In this document: positions 1-8,844 of the stretch, piece by piece
Position numbering within the stretch: position 1 is the first letter of the stretch
How the letters are laid out: every line of letters begins with the position of its first letter
NCBI GenBank assembly: GCA_003574785.1
Contig: QORU01000003.1
Coordinates: forward strand, 62,001 to 126,000
Direction: 5' to 3'
Length of the DNA stretch: 64,000 nt
Source: Taklimakanibacter deserti
GTDB taxonomy: Bacteria > Pseudomonadota > Alphaproteobacteria > Rhizobiales > Aestuariivirgaceae
Program-made: the position numbers and the translations under genes
Notes under the pieces: model-generated
The model's input: only the letters and a program-made list of their open reading frames with translations
Databases searched by the model: none
What the model was told of the DNA's origin: nothing

Positions 1-14
1 CCCGTCATCCTTCC

Positions 15-929
15 TTATTTCGCAAAGCAGGAGTCTGCCGCCACCGGCGCCTTCCAGCCTTCCGGCCGGTCGACGCCGACACGGTAATTGTCGGCCGGCG
101 GATCGAACCAGGCCTTGTCGCCGAGACCATAGGCGGCCATGGACTTCACATTGGCGCAGCTCGCCCAGATCTTGCCGATCTCCACATTGATCGCGTCCGC
201 CAAAGCCTTGCGGGTCGTCGGCGTCGCGAAGATCGAATAATATTTCTTCGACATGATCGGATATTTCTCGGGCTCGGGCTGCACCGCCACCTGGTGAATG
301 TTCCATTCCGGATGCTGCTTGATGGCATATTCGACGAGGGCCGGATCGAGGATGCCGATATCGAGGCGGCCGGCGACGATGTCGCGCATCACCGCATCCT
401 GCGTGTCATAGAGCTTCACCTCGCCGATGCCCTCGACCGCCTTGAGCTCGGGGACGAGGGTGAAGCCAGACACGGTGCCGACGACCCGGCCTTTCATGTC
501 GGCGAAGGTGTTCCAGTTCGTGTCCTTCTTCTGGATCAGCAGCGTGCCGAAATAATAGACGGGATCGGACAGCAGCATCACTTTCGAGCGCTCTTCCGTC
601 CAGCCGACCGAGCCGATCAGGGCATCGACCTGGCCCTGCTTCGTCGCCTGGATGAGAGCGTTCCATTCCATCGATTTCATCTCGATCTCGAGGCCGAGAT
701 TCTTGGCGATCTCGACGGCGAGGTCGCCGTCGGTGCCGATGAGCTTGCCGTCCTTGGTGCCGGTCATCGGCATGTCGCCCAGCATGCCGATGGTGAGCTT
801 GCCGGGAGCGAGGGTTTCAATGTTGTCGGCGAAGGCGGAGTTTGCGGCCAGCGCGCCGAAAGCGAGGCCGGCGCATAGCAGCGCCATGCGGCGGGACAGA
901 GGCGATGAGGCACTTTTTACTCTCGACAT
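15..929 (-). CDS. Amino-acid ABC transporter, periplasmic substrate-binding protein (family 3)
   Basis: This 304-residue protein has the size and layout of a family 3 solute-binding protein, which captures a polar amino acid in the periplasm and hands it to a membrane permease. An N-terminal signal peptide is visible: arginines, then a hydrophobic run ending in an Ala-rich cleavage site near residue 34. The mature part starts with a typical lobe (TIGMLGDMPM, then a D-G-D-L-A-V-E segment). It is the first gene read on the minus strand before two permease genes, whose order fits a His/Gln/Arg-type importer. No ATPase subunit is visible; it may lie left of the window. The exact substrate cannot be read from the sequence. 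Confidence 0.93.
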   Translation of the reverse strand: MSRVKSASSPLSRRMALLCAGLAFGALAANSAFADNIETLAPGKLTIGMLGDMPMTGTKDGKLIGTDGDLAVEIAKNLGLEIEMKSMEWNALIQATKQGQVDALIGSVGWTEERSKVMLLSDPVYYFGTLLIQKKDTNWNTFADMKGRVVGTVSGFTLVPELKAVEGIGEVKLYDTQDAVMRDIVAGRLDIGILDPALVEYAIKQHPEWNIHQVAVQPEPEKYPIMSKKYYSIFATPTTRKALADAINVEIGKIWASCANVKSMAAYGLGDKAWFDPPADNYRVGVDRPEGWKAPVAADSCFAK

Positions 930-956
930 GGTTTCCTCCTGGGTTGAACGCTCTTT

Positions 957-1616
957 TCAAGCTTTTGCGGTTTTGTGCTCGGCATAGCGGACCGCCATCG
1001 ACAGCGGATAGCTCATGACGAAATAGATGAGGGCGACGAGGATATAGATCGGCATCGGCATGAAGCTCGATGAGGAGAGGTCCTTCGCCCGCAGCATGAG
1101 CTCGGGTGCGGCGATGATCGATGCGATCGATGTGTCCTTGAGAAGGCCGACCAGATAATTGCCGATGGGCGGCAGGCTCACCCTGAAGGCCTGTGGCGCC
1201 GTGACATGGACAAGACCCTGGACCGGCGTCAGGCCCAAGGCCTTGAAGGCTTCCTTCTCGCCGCGGTCGACGGCGCCGAGGCCCGCGCGATAGACCTCGG
1301 CAAGCTGCACGCCGCCTTGTACGCCGAAAGCGATGATGGCGCAGGCATTGGAGCTCCAGCGCAGATCGGGAACTAGCGTCGGCAGGCCGAAATAGAGGAG
1401 AAACAAGAGGACAAGGACCGGCAGGCCGCGCACGACCTCGATGACGGAGGCGGTGAAATAGCGCAGCGCAGGATTGTCGGCAACGCGCATGGCGCAAATG
1501 GGGATGCCGAGAACGGCCGCGACGAGGAAGGAGAGGAGCGTCAGCCTGAGGGTCTGCAAGGCCGCCGCGGCCAGTTCCGGCGACCATTGCTCGAGATATG
1601 TCCAGTATTCCCCCAT
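957..1616 (-). CDS. Amino-acid ABC transporter, permease subunit (HisM/GlnP type)
   Basis: The 219-residue inner-membrane protein has about five hydrophobic segments and the EAA-type loop of polar amino-acid permeases (the stretch EAFKALGLTPVQGLVHVTAPQ, central G and conserved Q-A-F-R after it). It ends 28 bp upstream of the binding-protein start and begins 6 bp after the other permease, so the three genes form one minus-strand operon. With the second permease it should make the heterodimeric channel of a His/Gln/Glu-type importer. The substrate is unknown. Confidence 0.92.
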   Translation of the reverse strand: MGEYWTYLEQWSPELAAAALQTLRLTLLSFLVAAVLGIPICAMRVADNPALRYFTASVIEVVRGLPVLVLLFLLYFGLPTLVPDLRWSSNACAIIAFGVQGGVQLAEVYRAGLGAVDRGEKEAFKALGLTPVQGLVHVTAPQAFRVSLPPIGNYLVGLLKDTSIASIIAAPELMLRAKDLSSSSFMPMPIYILVALIYFVMSYPLSMAVRYAEHKTAKA

Positions 1617-1621
1617 CGCTC

Positions 1622-2302
1622 TCAGGCCCGGACGGTCTTGGCGGAATGAAGATGGCGGTGGAGCCAGTTGGCGAAGACACCGAGAGGAATGGAGACGCAG
1701 AGATAGATGACGGCGACCAGCAAATAGATCTGCATCGACAGATAGGTCTCGGCGATGAGGATCCTGGCGCGGAACATGATCTCAGGCGCGGCAACGACCG
1801 AAGCGAGCGATGTATCCTTGAGGAGCTGGACGCCATAGCTGCAGAAAGGCGGCAGCATCAGCCGGAAGGCCTGAGGCACCAGGATGTGGGTGAAGATCTG
1901 GACCGGCGTCAGGCCGAGCGACAGGCCGGCCTGGCGCTGCCCGTCGGGGATGGCGGTGAGCCCGGCGCGAAAGATCTCGGCGACATAGGCAGCACCATTG
2001 AGGCCGAGCCCCAGGACGGCGGCGAGGAAGCCCGGAACGTCGATGCCATATTGGGAGAGGCCGAAATAGATGATGAAGAGCTGGGTCAAAGCAGGGGTGC
2101 CCCGGATCAGCTCGATGTACCAGTTGCAGGCGAGCGAGACCGGCCGGAGCTTCGACATCTTGCCGATGGCGAGCAGGAGGCCGCCCGCCATGGCAATGAC
2201 GAAGCTGAAAACCGCGACCCCGATGGTGATGCGAAAGCCATCGAGCAGGATCGGAAGGAAGCGGGGCAGCTCCCGCCCCAGAATTTCCCAGAACCCGCCC
2301 AT
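1622..2302 (-). CDS. Amino-acid ABC transporter, permease subunit
   Basis: This is the first gene of the importer operon and encodes a His/Gln-type permease of about 226 residues. I place the start at 2302 (MGGFWEILG) because an AAGGAGGA ribosome-binding site lies just upstream; a longer reading back to 2365 would add an unlikely leader. The EAA loop (GQRQAGLSLGLTPVQIFTHI) and five or so membrane spans match the family. The 176 bp between this start and the divergent FadR-type regulator at 2479 should hold both promoters. The regulator probably controls the operon; this is inferred from position only. Confidence 0.92.
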   Translation of the reverse strand: MGGFWEILGRELPRFLPILLDGFRITIGVAVFSFVIAMAGGLLLAIGKMSKLRPVSLACNWYIELIRGTPALTQLFIIYFGLSQYGIDVPGFLAAVLGLGLNGAAYVAEIFRAGLTAIPDGQRQAGLSLGLTPVQIFTHILVPQAFRLMLPPFCSYGVQLLKDTSLASVVAAPEIMFRARILIAETYLSMQIYLLVAVIYLCVSIPLGVFANWLHRHLHSAKTVRA

Positions 2303-2478
2303 GCCCCCGATTGTCCTCCTTGGCTTTTCTACACATACAAGAATATAATATGAGTAGAGAGTCAAGGCATGAACCCGCGAGTCGCCGCTGGCGATGCCGC
2401 GAAGGGTGCTATGGGGTTGAATATTTCGAACAACGAACGGTCGAGACGATCCTCAAGTCCCGTTCAGGAAAGCAATCG

Positions 2479-3285
2479 ATGACAAGACAGGCCGTCCGTC
2501 CTTCGCTTTTTGCTCATGCGCTCGAGAAGCTGGGCAGCGATATCGTGCAAGGCAAGTTCGCCGCCACCGGATCGCTGCCGCGCGAGCATGATCTCTGCGC
2601 CTATCTGGGTGTCAGCCGCAGCGTCATGCGCGAAGTGACACGCGTGCTCGCCCAGAAGGGCATGCTTCAAGCGCTGCCGAAGGTCGGCATCAAGGTGCGC
2701 CCCGAGGCCGAGTGGAATCTGATGGATATCGACGTGCTGAACTGGCTGTGGCGGCACGGAAGACGGGCCCAGTATGTCAAGGACTTCCTCGAGTTCCGGC
2801 TGGCTTTCGAGCCGATCGCTTCCTATCAGGCAGCACTCAGGGCGACGCCGGAGCAGCGCAAGGCCATTCTCGATCTGTGCGACAAGGTCATCGCGGCCAA
2901 TGAAACCTTGAGCAAGGGCGGCGACATCATGCAGGCCATCGCCTGCGATCTCGATTTCCACAGCGCGATTTTCAAGGCCTCCGGCAACCGGCTCCTCACC
3001 CATCTCGGCGGGATGATCTCGGAGATCATGGCGCGCCAGGTGATCGAGACCACGGCCGAGCCCGGCTCCTTCGCCCATGGCCTGCCGCTTCACCAAAGCG
3101 TCGCCCGCGCCATCGATGCCGGCGATGCCGTCGCCGCGCATCATTATTCGCAGCTTCTGGTGCGCATGCCCTACGAAGATTATCTGAGCAAGCACATCCA
3201 TGACGAGCCGCCGCTCGGCACTTTCGGCGTGAAGGCGCCGGAATTTCCAGTGACGGCCTATGCGCCCGCCGGAAAGGATGGATGA
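2479..3285 (+). CDS. GntR/FadR-family transcriptional regulator
   Basis: The 268-residue protein has an N-terminal winged helix of the GntR class (LPREHDLCAYLGVSRSVMRE, about residues 30-55) followed by an all-helical FCD ligand domain with the metal-binding type motifs DLDFHSAIFKASGN and a later H. I chose the ATG at 2479; upstream in-frame ATGs exist (for example 2350) but would add an unrelated leader. It is divergent from the amino-acid importer and probably represses or activates it in response to a small carboxylate or amino acid. That link is an inference from gene position. Confidence 0.85.
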   Translation: MTRQAVRPSLFAHALEKLGSDIVQGKFAATGSLPREHDLCAYLGVSRSVMREVTRVLAQKGMLQALPKVGIKVRPEAEWNLMDIDVLNWLWRHGRRAQYVKDFLEFRLAFEPIASYQAALRATPEQRKAILDLCDKVIAANETLSKGGDIMQAIACDLDFHSAIFKASGNRLLTHLGGMISEIMARQVIETTAEPGSFAHGLPLHQSVARAIDAGDAVAAHHYSQLLVRMPYEDYLSKHIHDEPPLGTFGVKAPEFPVTAYAPAGKDG

Positions 3286-3394
3286 GCAGGCGACGCAGAA
3301 TAGGCTGTTGACGAAATCCCCCGTCTCGGGCATGAGCGTCGCCGGGACACCTCTCCCCACCGAGAGGCGGCCCATCTGAAAGGATGGAGCAGAC

Positions 3395-4522
3395 ATGACG
3401 ACCTCAGACAAACCGGCCGTGCGGCCGGCCAATCCGCACTTCTCTTCCGGCCCGTGCGCCAAGATCCCGGGCTGGTCACCTGATCTCCTCTCCCAAGCGC
3501 TCACCGGACGTTCGCATCGCTCGAGCGAAGGCAAGGCGCGCCTCAAACAGGCGATCACGCTGACACGCGCGATCCTGGAAGTGCCCGACAGCCATCTGAT
3601 CGGCATCGTGCCGGCGTCCGACACGGGCGCCGTGGAGATGGCGCTGTGGTCGCTGCTCGGCGCCCGTCCCGTCGATCTCCTCGCCTGGGAAAGTTTTGGC
3701 GAAGGCTGGGTCAGCGACGTCGTCAAGCAGTTGAAGCTCAAGGATGCACGCATCCTGAAAGCGCCCTATGGCGAGCTTCCCGATCTCACAAACGTCGATT
3801 TCAGCCACGACGTCGTCTTCACCTGGAACGGCACCACCTCGGGCGTGCGCGTGCCCGATGCCCAATGGATCGCGGCCGACCGCCAGGGCCTCACCATTTG
3901 CGATGCAACGTCTGCCGCTTTCGCGCAGGCCCTCGATCTCACCAAGCTCGATGTCACGACCTTCTCCTGGCAGAAGGTCTTGGGCGGGGAGGGGGCGCAT
4001 GGCGTCATCATCCTCTCGCCGCGGGCCGTGGAACGGCTCGAGTCCCATGTGCCCGCCTGGCCGTTGCCGAAGATCTTCCGCATGACGCAAGGCGGCAAGC
4101 TCAATCAAGGCATTTTCACCGGCGAGACCATCAACACGCCCTCGATGCTCGCCGTCGAGGACTATCTGGTGGCGCTCAACTGGGCGCAGGGCATCGGCGG
4201 CCTCAAGATGTTGCGCCAACGCGCCGATGCCAATGCCCAGGTGATCGACAAATGGGTCGCCGAACGGCCCTTCGCGCATCATCTGGCGAAGGAGAAGAAG
4301 ACACGCTCCAACACCTCGGTGTGCCTCACCCTCGATGGCGGCGATCAGGTGCCGAAGACGATGGTGAAGCTGCTCGAAGCCGAGCGCGCCGCCTTCGACA
4401 TCGGCGCCTATCGCGACGCGCCGCCGGGGCTTCGCATCTGGTGCGGCGCCACCGTCGAAACCTCGGATGTCGAGGCGCTGATGCCGTGGCTCGACTGGGC
4501 CTATGGCCAGGCCACGCGTTGA
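3395..4522 (+). CDS. serC: Phosphoserine aminotransferase
   Basis: SerC converts 3-phosphohydroxypyruvate and glutamate to phosphoserine and 2-oxoglutarate using pyridoxal phosphate. The 375-residue sequence opens with the SSGPCAK and RSHRSSEGK blocks of the alphaproteobacterial form. The PLP lysine is K194 in [13 protein letters not shown]. The next gene on the same strand is serA, which makes its substrate, so the two steps of serine synthesis are adjacent. The 211-bp gap between them carries a palindromic repeat, so serA may have extra control or its own promoter. Family and pathway assignment are secure. Confidence 0.96.
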   Translation: MTTSDKPAVRPANPHFSSGPCAKIPGWSPDLLSQALTGRSHRSSEGKARLKQAITLTRAILEVPDSHLIGIVPASDTGAVEMALWSLLGARPVDLLAWESFGEGWVSDVVKQLKLKDARILKAPYGELPDLTNVDFSHDVVFTWNGTTSGVRVPDAQWIAADRQGLTICDATSAAFAQALDLTKLDVTTFSWQKVLGGEGAHGVIILSPRAVERLESHVPAWPLPKIFRMTQGGKLNQGIFTGETINTPSMLAVEDYLVALNWAQGIGGLKMLRQRADANAQVIDKWVAERPFAHHLAKEKKTRSNTSVCLTLDGGDQVPKTMVKLLEAERAAFDIGAYRDAPPGLRIWCGATVETSDVEALMPWLDWAYGQATR

Positions 4523-4555
4523 ACCCGATCGTGAGGAGTTTTGGCCGACTCATAT

Positions 4556-4667
4556 CCCTCACCCTGAGGTGCCCGCCGAAGGCGGGCCTCGAAGGGTGGC
4601 CAGCGGCAAGACCTTTGTACCTGGATCATGCTTCGAGGCTCGCTTCGCTCGCACCTCAGCATGAGGG
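4556..4667. repeat. Composite inverted repeat of rhizobial intergenic type
   Basis: The arms CCCTCACCCTGAGGTGC (4556-4572) and GCACCTCAGCATGAGGG (4651-4667) are inverted copies matching at about 15 of 17 bases. Inside them are smaller hairpins (4571-4587, and a GCTCGCTTCGCTCG stretch near 4637). The core resembles a palindromic element that is abundant between genes in Bradyrhizobium-like genomes. In the serC-serA gap it could fold in the mRNA and affect read-through. Confidence 0.7.
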
Positions 4668-4733
4668 TGGTTTTGTTGGCGCTGCCTTCTTACGTCGTCA
4701 CACTCTAGCTGAATAAAATTTCCGGAGTTCATC

Positions 4734-6320
4734 ATGAAACCCCGTGTACTCGTTTCCGATAAATTGTCCGAAGCCTCTGTCCAGATCTTCCGCGACCGCG
4801 GCATCGATGTCGACTATCAGCCCGATCTCGGCAAGGACAAGGATGCGCTCTTGACGGCCATCCCGGCCTATGACGGTCTCGCCATCCGCTCGGCGACGAA
4901 GGTGTCGCCGAAGCTGATCGCCGCGGCGGGCAAGCTCAAAGTGATCGGCCGCGCCGGCATCGGCGTCGACAATGTCGATATTCCCGCGGCGACCCAGCGC
5001 GGCATCATCGTGATGAACACGCCTTTCGGCAACGCCATCACCACCGCCGAGCACGCGATCTCGCTGATGATGGCGCTCGCCCGCCAGATCCCCGAAGCCA
5101 ACACCTCGACCCATGCCGGCAAATGGGAGAAGAACCGCTTCATGGGCGTCGAGCTCTTCAACAAGACGCTGGGCGTCATCGGCTGCGGCAATATCGGCGC
5201 CATCGTCGCCGACCGCGCACTGGGTCTCAAGATGAAGGTGATCGCCTTCGATCCCTTCCTGTCGCCGGAACGGGCGATCGCCATCGGGGTCGAGAAGGTC
5301 GAGCTCGAGGACGTCCTCAAGCGCTCGGATTTCATCACCTTGCACACGCCCCTGACCGAGAAGACGCGCGGCCTCATCGACAGGGCGGCGATCGGCAAGA
5401 TGAAGAAGGGGGTGCGGATCATCAATTGCGCGCGGGGCGGACTCGTCGTCGAGGATGCGCTCTATGAGGCGCTCAAATCCGGCCATGTCGCAGGTGCTGC
5501 CCTCGATGTGTTCGAGACCGAGCCCGCACAAGAGCATAAGCTCTTCGGGCTCGAGAATGTCGTGGCGACACCGCATCTCGGCGCAGCGACGGCGGAAGCG
5601 CAGGAGAATGTCGCGATCCAGATCGCCGAGCAGATGGCGGATTACCTGATCACCGGGGCGGTCTCCAACGCCCTCAACATGCCCTCGATCTCGGCCGACG
5701 AGGCGCCGCGGCTCAGGCCCTTCATCGCGGTCGCCGAACGGCTCGGCTCCTTTGCCGGCCAGCTCACCGACGAGCCGATCACCGGCATCGTCATCGAATA
5801 TGCGGGCGAGGTCGGCGACATGAATACGCGCGCCCTCACCTCCGCCGCTCTCGCGGGCGTGCTCAAGCCGATGCTGGGCGACGTCAACATGGTGTCGGCG
5901 CCGGTGGTGGCGAAGGAGCGCGGCATCAAGGTCGACGAGGTGCGCCAGACGCAGCGCGGGGCCTATGAGACCTATATCCGCCTCACCATCAGGACGGAGA
6001 AGATGGAGCGCTCGGTCGCGGGAACGGTGTTTTCCGACGGCAAGCCGCGCATCATCCAGATCAAGGGCATCGAGCTCGAATCGGAATTCGGCCCGCATAT
6101 GCTCTATGTGACCAACATGGACAAGCCGGGCTTCATCGGAGCGCTCGGCATGCTGCTCGGCAATGCCGGGGTCAATATCGCGACCTTCCATCTGGGCCGC
6201 ATGGCGCAGGGCCAGGACGCCATCTGCCTGGTCCAGATCGACGAGCCGGTGCCCGATGCGGTGCTTCAGGCGGTGGAGAAGCTGCCGCAGGTCAAGCAGG
6301 CGAAAAGGCTGGCGTTTTAG
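4734..6320 (+). CDS. serA: D-3-phosphoglycerate dehydrogenase
   Basis: SerA oxidises 3-phosphoglycerate with NAD in the first committed step of serine synthesis. The 528 residues match the long form. The NAD-binding fold contains GVIGCGNIGAIVADRA (about residues 144-160). The catalytic arginine lies in NCARGGLVVED and the catalytic histidine in TPHLGAATAEAQ. An intervening ASB-type domain follows, and a C-terminal ACT domain (about 455-528, MDKPGFIGALGMLLGNAGVN) is the usual serine-feedback site. A GGAG ribosome-binding site precedes the ATG, and a terminator-like hairpin follows the stop. Confidence 0.97.
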   Translation: MKPRVLVSDKLSEASVQIFRDRGIDVDYQPDLGKDKDALLTAIPAYDGLAIRSATKVSPKLIAAAGKLKVIGRAGIGVDNVDIPAATQRGIIVMNTPFGNAITTAEHAISLMMALARQIPEANTSTHAGKWEKNRFMGVELFNKTLGVIGCGNIGAIVADRALGLKMKVIAFDPFLSPERAIAIGVEKVELEDVLKRSDFITLHTPLTEKTRGLIDRAAIGKMKKGVRIINCARGGLVVEDALYEALKSGHVAGAALDVFETEPAQEHKLFGLENVVATPHLGAATAEAQENVAIQIAEQMADYLITGAVSNALNMPSISADEAPRLRPFIAVAERLGSFAGQLTDEPITGIVIEYAGEVGDMNTRALTSAALAGVLKPMLGDVNMVSAPVVAKERGIKVDEVRQTQRGAYETYIRLTIRTEKMERSVAGTVFSDGKPRIIQIKGIELESEFGPHMLYVTNMDKPGFIGALGMLLGNAGVNIATFHLGRMAQGQDAICLVQIDEPVPDAVLQAVEKLPQVKQAKRLAF

Positions 6321-6357
6321 TCTTTCTTGTCCTTCGCGGAGGGCACGGTCAATCTAT

Positions 6358-6383
6358 CGATGAGCGGATGTTTCCGCTCATCG
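6358..6383 (+). terminator. Rho-independent-type terminator after serA
   Basis: A perfect 11-bp stem CGATGAGCGGA / TCCGCTCATCG (6358-6368 with 6373-6383) with a 4-nt loop lies 38 bp after the serA stop. It is followed by a short pyrimidine-rich stretch rather than a clean T tract. Confidence 0.7.
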
Positions 6384-6427
6384 CGTTTCCTCTTGGGACA
6401 GAAGAGTCGTGGTCTTGCGCTCTTTTG

Positions 6428-6721
6428 CTATGGAGTTGAGATCGTGTAGTTTTGCAGATCTGGGTGATCGCACGTCAACATCCTGGGCGGTTTATTATTG
6501 TCTGTCCAGCTAAGGCACCAGTTGCCCCGAGTGCGTATTCGGACCTCATGTCCGGAGATCAAGGCATTTTTGAGCGCCTCGTTGAGGGTCGTGATATTTC
6601 TTTCCAAGCACGCCATGCGCTCGTCCGGCTTCATTTCTCCACATTTTTCCAGCTCTGCCCCGATAGCGGTGGCAGTGGTGAACAGGAGTCCACTCGTCGC
6701 GAAAATGAACAGCATTTTCAT
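6428..6721 (-). CDS. Small secreted hypothetical protein
   Basis: This 97-residue protein is not one I recognise. It starts with a clear signal peptide (MKMLFIFATSGLLFTTATAIG) and is probably exported. The mature part has several cysteines (KCGEMKPDERMACLE, later NWCLSW and MLTCDH) that could form two disulfides. An AAAGGGA ribosome-binding site lies upstream of the ATG. It is convergent with serA and has no obvious partner. Confidence 0.6.
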   Translation of the reverse strand: MKMLFIFATSGLLFTTATAIGAELEKCGEMKPDERMACLERNITTLNEALKNALISGHEVRIRTRGNWCLSWTDNNKPPRMLTCDHPDLQNYTISTP

Positions 6722-7034
6722 GGAAGATTCCCTTTCGTGGTTTCAATGCAACACTGACGGCTTTGATCTGCCAAGCCACTCCAGGCTACATGATGATTTT
6801 ACGCTAGGCCATTCGAACCCGGGCGAAACCCCCATTTAGGGGGTATTTCCTGGACTTTTCGCGATAGCCAATGGAAGGTTCATCTACGCAACAAGCTAGG
6901 CTGAACATGCCGAGCGAGAAAAGCTCCGAGCGGCAACGGGCGAACGGGGATGCGAGCTTGGATCTGGATCTCGATGCTGTCCTGAGGCGCCAGTTGCCCC
7001 TCATCACTGCAGAGTATTTCGCTTGGCCTTGGCT
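6722..7034. other. Non-coding gap
   Basis: I see no convincing gene here. A short open frame at 6871-7038 on the plus strand (55 codons) has no clear ribosome-binding site and runs into the pseudogene. Confidence 0.5.
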
Positions 7035-7470
7035 TTAGTCGGCGGCGGCTCGAGGGCGTAGCTTTGCGCGGCTTTCGCTGAAGCCGGATGGATGAGCTCC
7101 GCAGAGCTCGTGCCCGGCAAGGAGGGCCACGTCATAGAGCTTATCGAGGCCGCTGGTGAATTCGATCGAGTGGGCGACCTTGCCCGATTTGAGGTCATAG
7201 AGCAGGATCCCGGCGCTCGGCGCCACGCCCTTGGCGGCAGGCGCTCCGCCAGCGGCAGGCCATCGATCGAGGCCGGACGCGGGTTCGACACGCCGATTGC
7301 CGCGACGAAGCCCGTGTGATGAGAGACCTGTGGCAGGAGGAAGGGCCGCGGTGATCCGTCCTTGCCCGGGCGTTGACCAGGGCAAAGCGCCAGATCTGGT
7401 GCAAGGTGGCGAAGGAAAGGCCGCGACCGTCGCAAGCGAGGCCATCCCCCGGCCCGGAATAATTTATCCG
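7035..7470 (-). pseudogene. Decayed TIGR03032-family gene
   Basis: Pieces of one protein family can be read in different minus-strand frames. An N-terminal piece near 7380-7470 reads CDGRGLSFATLHQIWRF. A later piece near 7240-7320 reads PASIDGLPLAERL. The C-terminal piece, at about 7060-7220, reads GILLYDLKSGKVAHSIEF and then SGLDKLYDVALLAG. These match, in order, the start and end of the TIGR03032 family of putative beta-propeller proteins from memory of its motifs. The middle is missing and at least two frame changes are needed, so the gene is dead. It lies just upstream of the LuxR pair. Confidence 0.65.
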
Positions 7471-7721
7471 GTTTATAAGAGTGGGCCTGCTCAAAATAGC
7501 GGCAAATCTGTCACATTTCAGCAACTTAAAAGAACGAATGACTATTTACTAAGCGTAAGATAGCATGGTTCTCGACCTCGAGGGAGCGGCGCCGTGAGGG
7601 AACAATCACACGCATTATTGCGGGAATCACTCTGTGATGCAGTCACTGCACCCCAGAGTTGGGTCGCTGTTTGTGACGGGGTGGCTGACGCGGCCGGTCC
7701 GAAAGTGAATGAGCGCATCGG

Positions 7722-8828
7722 ATGAGGATCAAGGAGAGCCAATTCGACCGCGCTGCCGAGCTTTTCTTCCAAGCGGCCGCGCTACCCGAGCAATGGCCGG
7801 GTGCGCTCGAGTTCCTTGGAAACAGCCTTGGTGCGGTGGGTGTTGAAATGCTCCCGGTGCACACCGGTTCCCTGGTCTGCTCCCCTGCAATGGACGAAGT
7901 AGTGCAGGATTTTGTCGCCAGTCGTTGGTTTCCAGATAATCCCTTTATGCGGCGTGGTCTCGAGCTCACGCGAGCCGGACGGCAAGGCTTGATTTCTTCC
8001 GCTGAGATGCTGACGCCTGAGGAGATGGTGCGTGATCCGTTTGTCAACGAGTGGCGAAGGAAGTTCCGCCTTGGACCTCAAGCCGGCATGGTGCTCGTCA
8101 ACCAGCCGCCGGACCTTATCATGCCGATCGTGTTTGAACAGCGTCTGAGCGACGAGCCTTATGAGCGAGCTGAGCTCACCAAGATGAACGGACTCCTCGC
8201 CCTGCTAAAACCGGCAGTTAACCTCGCTTTGAAAGTCGGGTTCTCAGCGTCGCGAAGAATGGCCGACAGTGTCGGTCAGCCAGGTCGGGAAATCATTCTG
8301 TTCAGCAGATCGGGGCGCGTCCTTCATGCGCCGGCTGCGCTGGAGGAGCGCTTCGGCGATGCCCTATATCTGCGTGCTGGAACCCTCGGCGCGTGGAATC
8401 ACGACGCCAATGAACGCCTATCGTCGGCAGTCAAGCGCGCCACAGGCACCGCTCCACCAGGAGAGCGCGTCGCTCGATCTTTCGCCCTGCCGCGCAAGCA
8501 TGGCGGCCGGCCGCTCATCGGTCAGGTTGTCCCTCTTACGGGCGCCGCGCACGATGTGTTCATGCTCGCCCGAGCCGTCCTCATCATCACCGATCCGCTG
8601 GCCAACCAGGACAGGACCTCGACACCAGTTCGTGAATTATACGGCCTCACGCCAGCCGAAGCGCGACTGGCATCGAGGGTTGGCGCGGGCGAGCAACTGG
8701 CGGACATCGCGGCTGCCGAGAACATCACGATCGAAACGGCGCGATCGCGGCTGAAGCTCGTCCTTGCCAAGACCGGTACTCATCGTCAGACGGAGCTAGC
8801 GCTTCTTATCTCCTCGTTCGGGCGCTGA
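7722..8828 (+). CDS. LuxR-type helix-turn-helix regulator (first of a tandem pair)
   Basis: The 368-residue protein ends with a LuxR-type DNA-binding domain: LTPAEARLASRVGAGEQLAD, then ENITIETARSRLKLVLAKTG, then HRQTEL. The upstream 300 residues form a sensor-like region I cannot assign to a known ligand family. It is 16 bp from a close paralogue in the same direction, and the two are collinear over their full length, so they arose by tandem duplication. The signal and targets are unknown. Confidence 0.82.
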   Translation: MRIKESQFDRAAELFFQAAALPEQWPGALEFLGNSLGAVGVEMLPVHTGSLVCSPAMDEVVQDFVASRWFPDNPFMRRGLELTRAGRQGLISSAEMLTPEEMVRDPFVNEWRRKFRLGPQAGMVLVNQPPDLIMPIVFEQRLSDEPYERAELTKMNGLLALLKPAVNLALKVGFSASRRMADSVGQPGREIILFSRSGRVLHAPAALEERFGDALYLRAGTLGAWNHDANERLSSAVKRATGTAPPGERVARSFALPRKHGGRPLIGQVVPLTGAAHDVFMLARAVLIITDPLANQDRTSTPVRELYGLTPAEARLASRVGAGEQLADIAAAENITIETARSRLKLVLAKTGTHRQTELALLISSFGR

Positions 8829-8844
8829 GGGGAAGGCGTGTCGG

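Noticed and set aside
294..878. A long plus-strand open frame inside the binding-protein gene
   Set aside because: It lies opposite a clear minus-strand gene and shows the Arg/Asp-rich bias of a high-GC antisense frame.
4698..6191. A 497-codon minus-strand frame across serA
   Set aside because: It is the antisense frame of serA, which has full family motifs.
6871..7038. A 55-codon plus-strand frame
   Set aside because: It has no clear ribosome-binding site or family and overlaps the pseudogene. Codon evidence is too weak.
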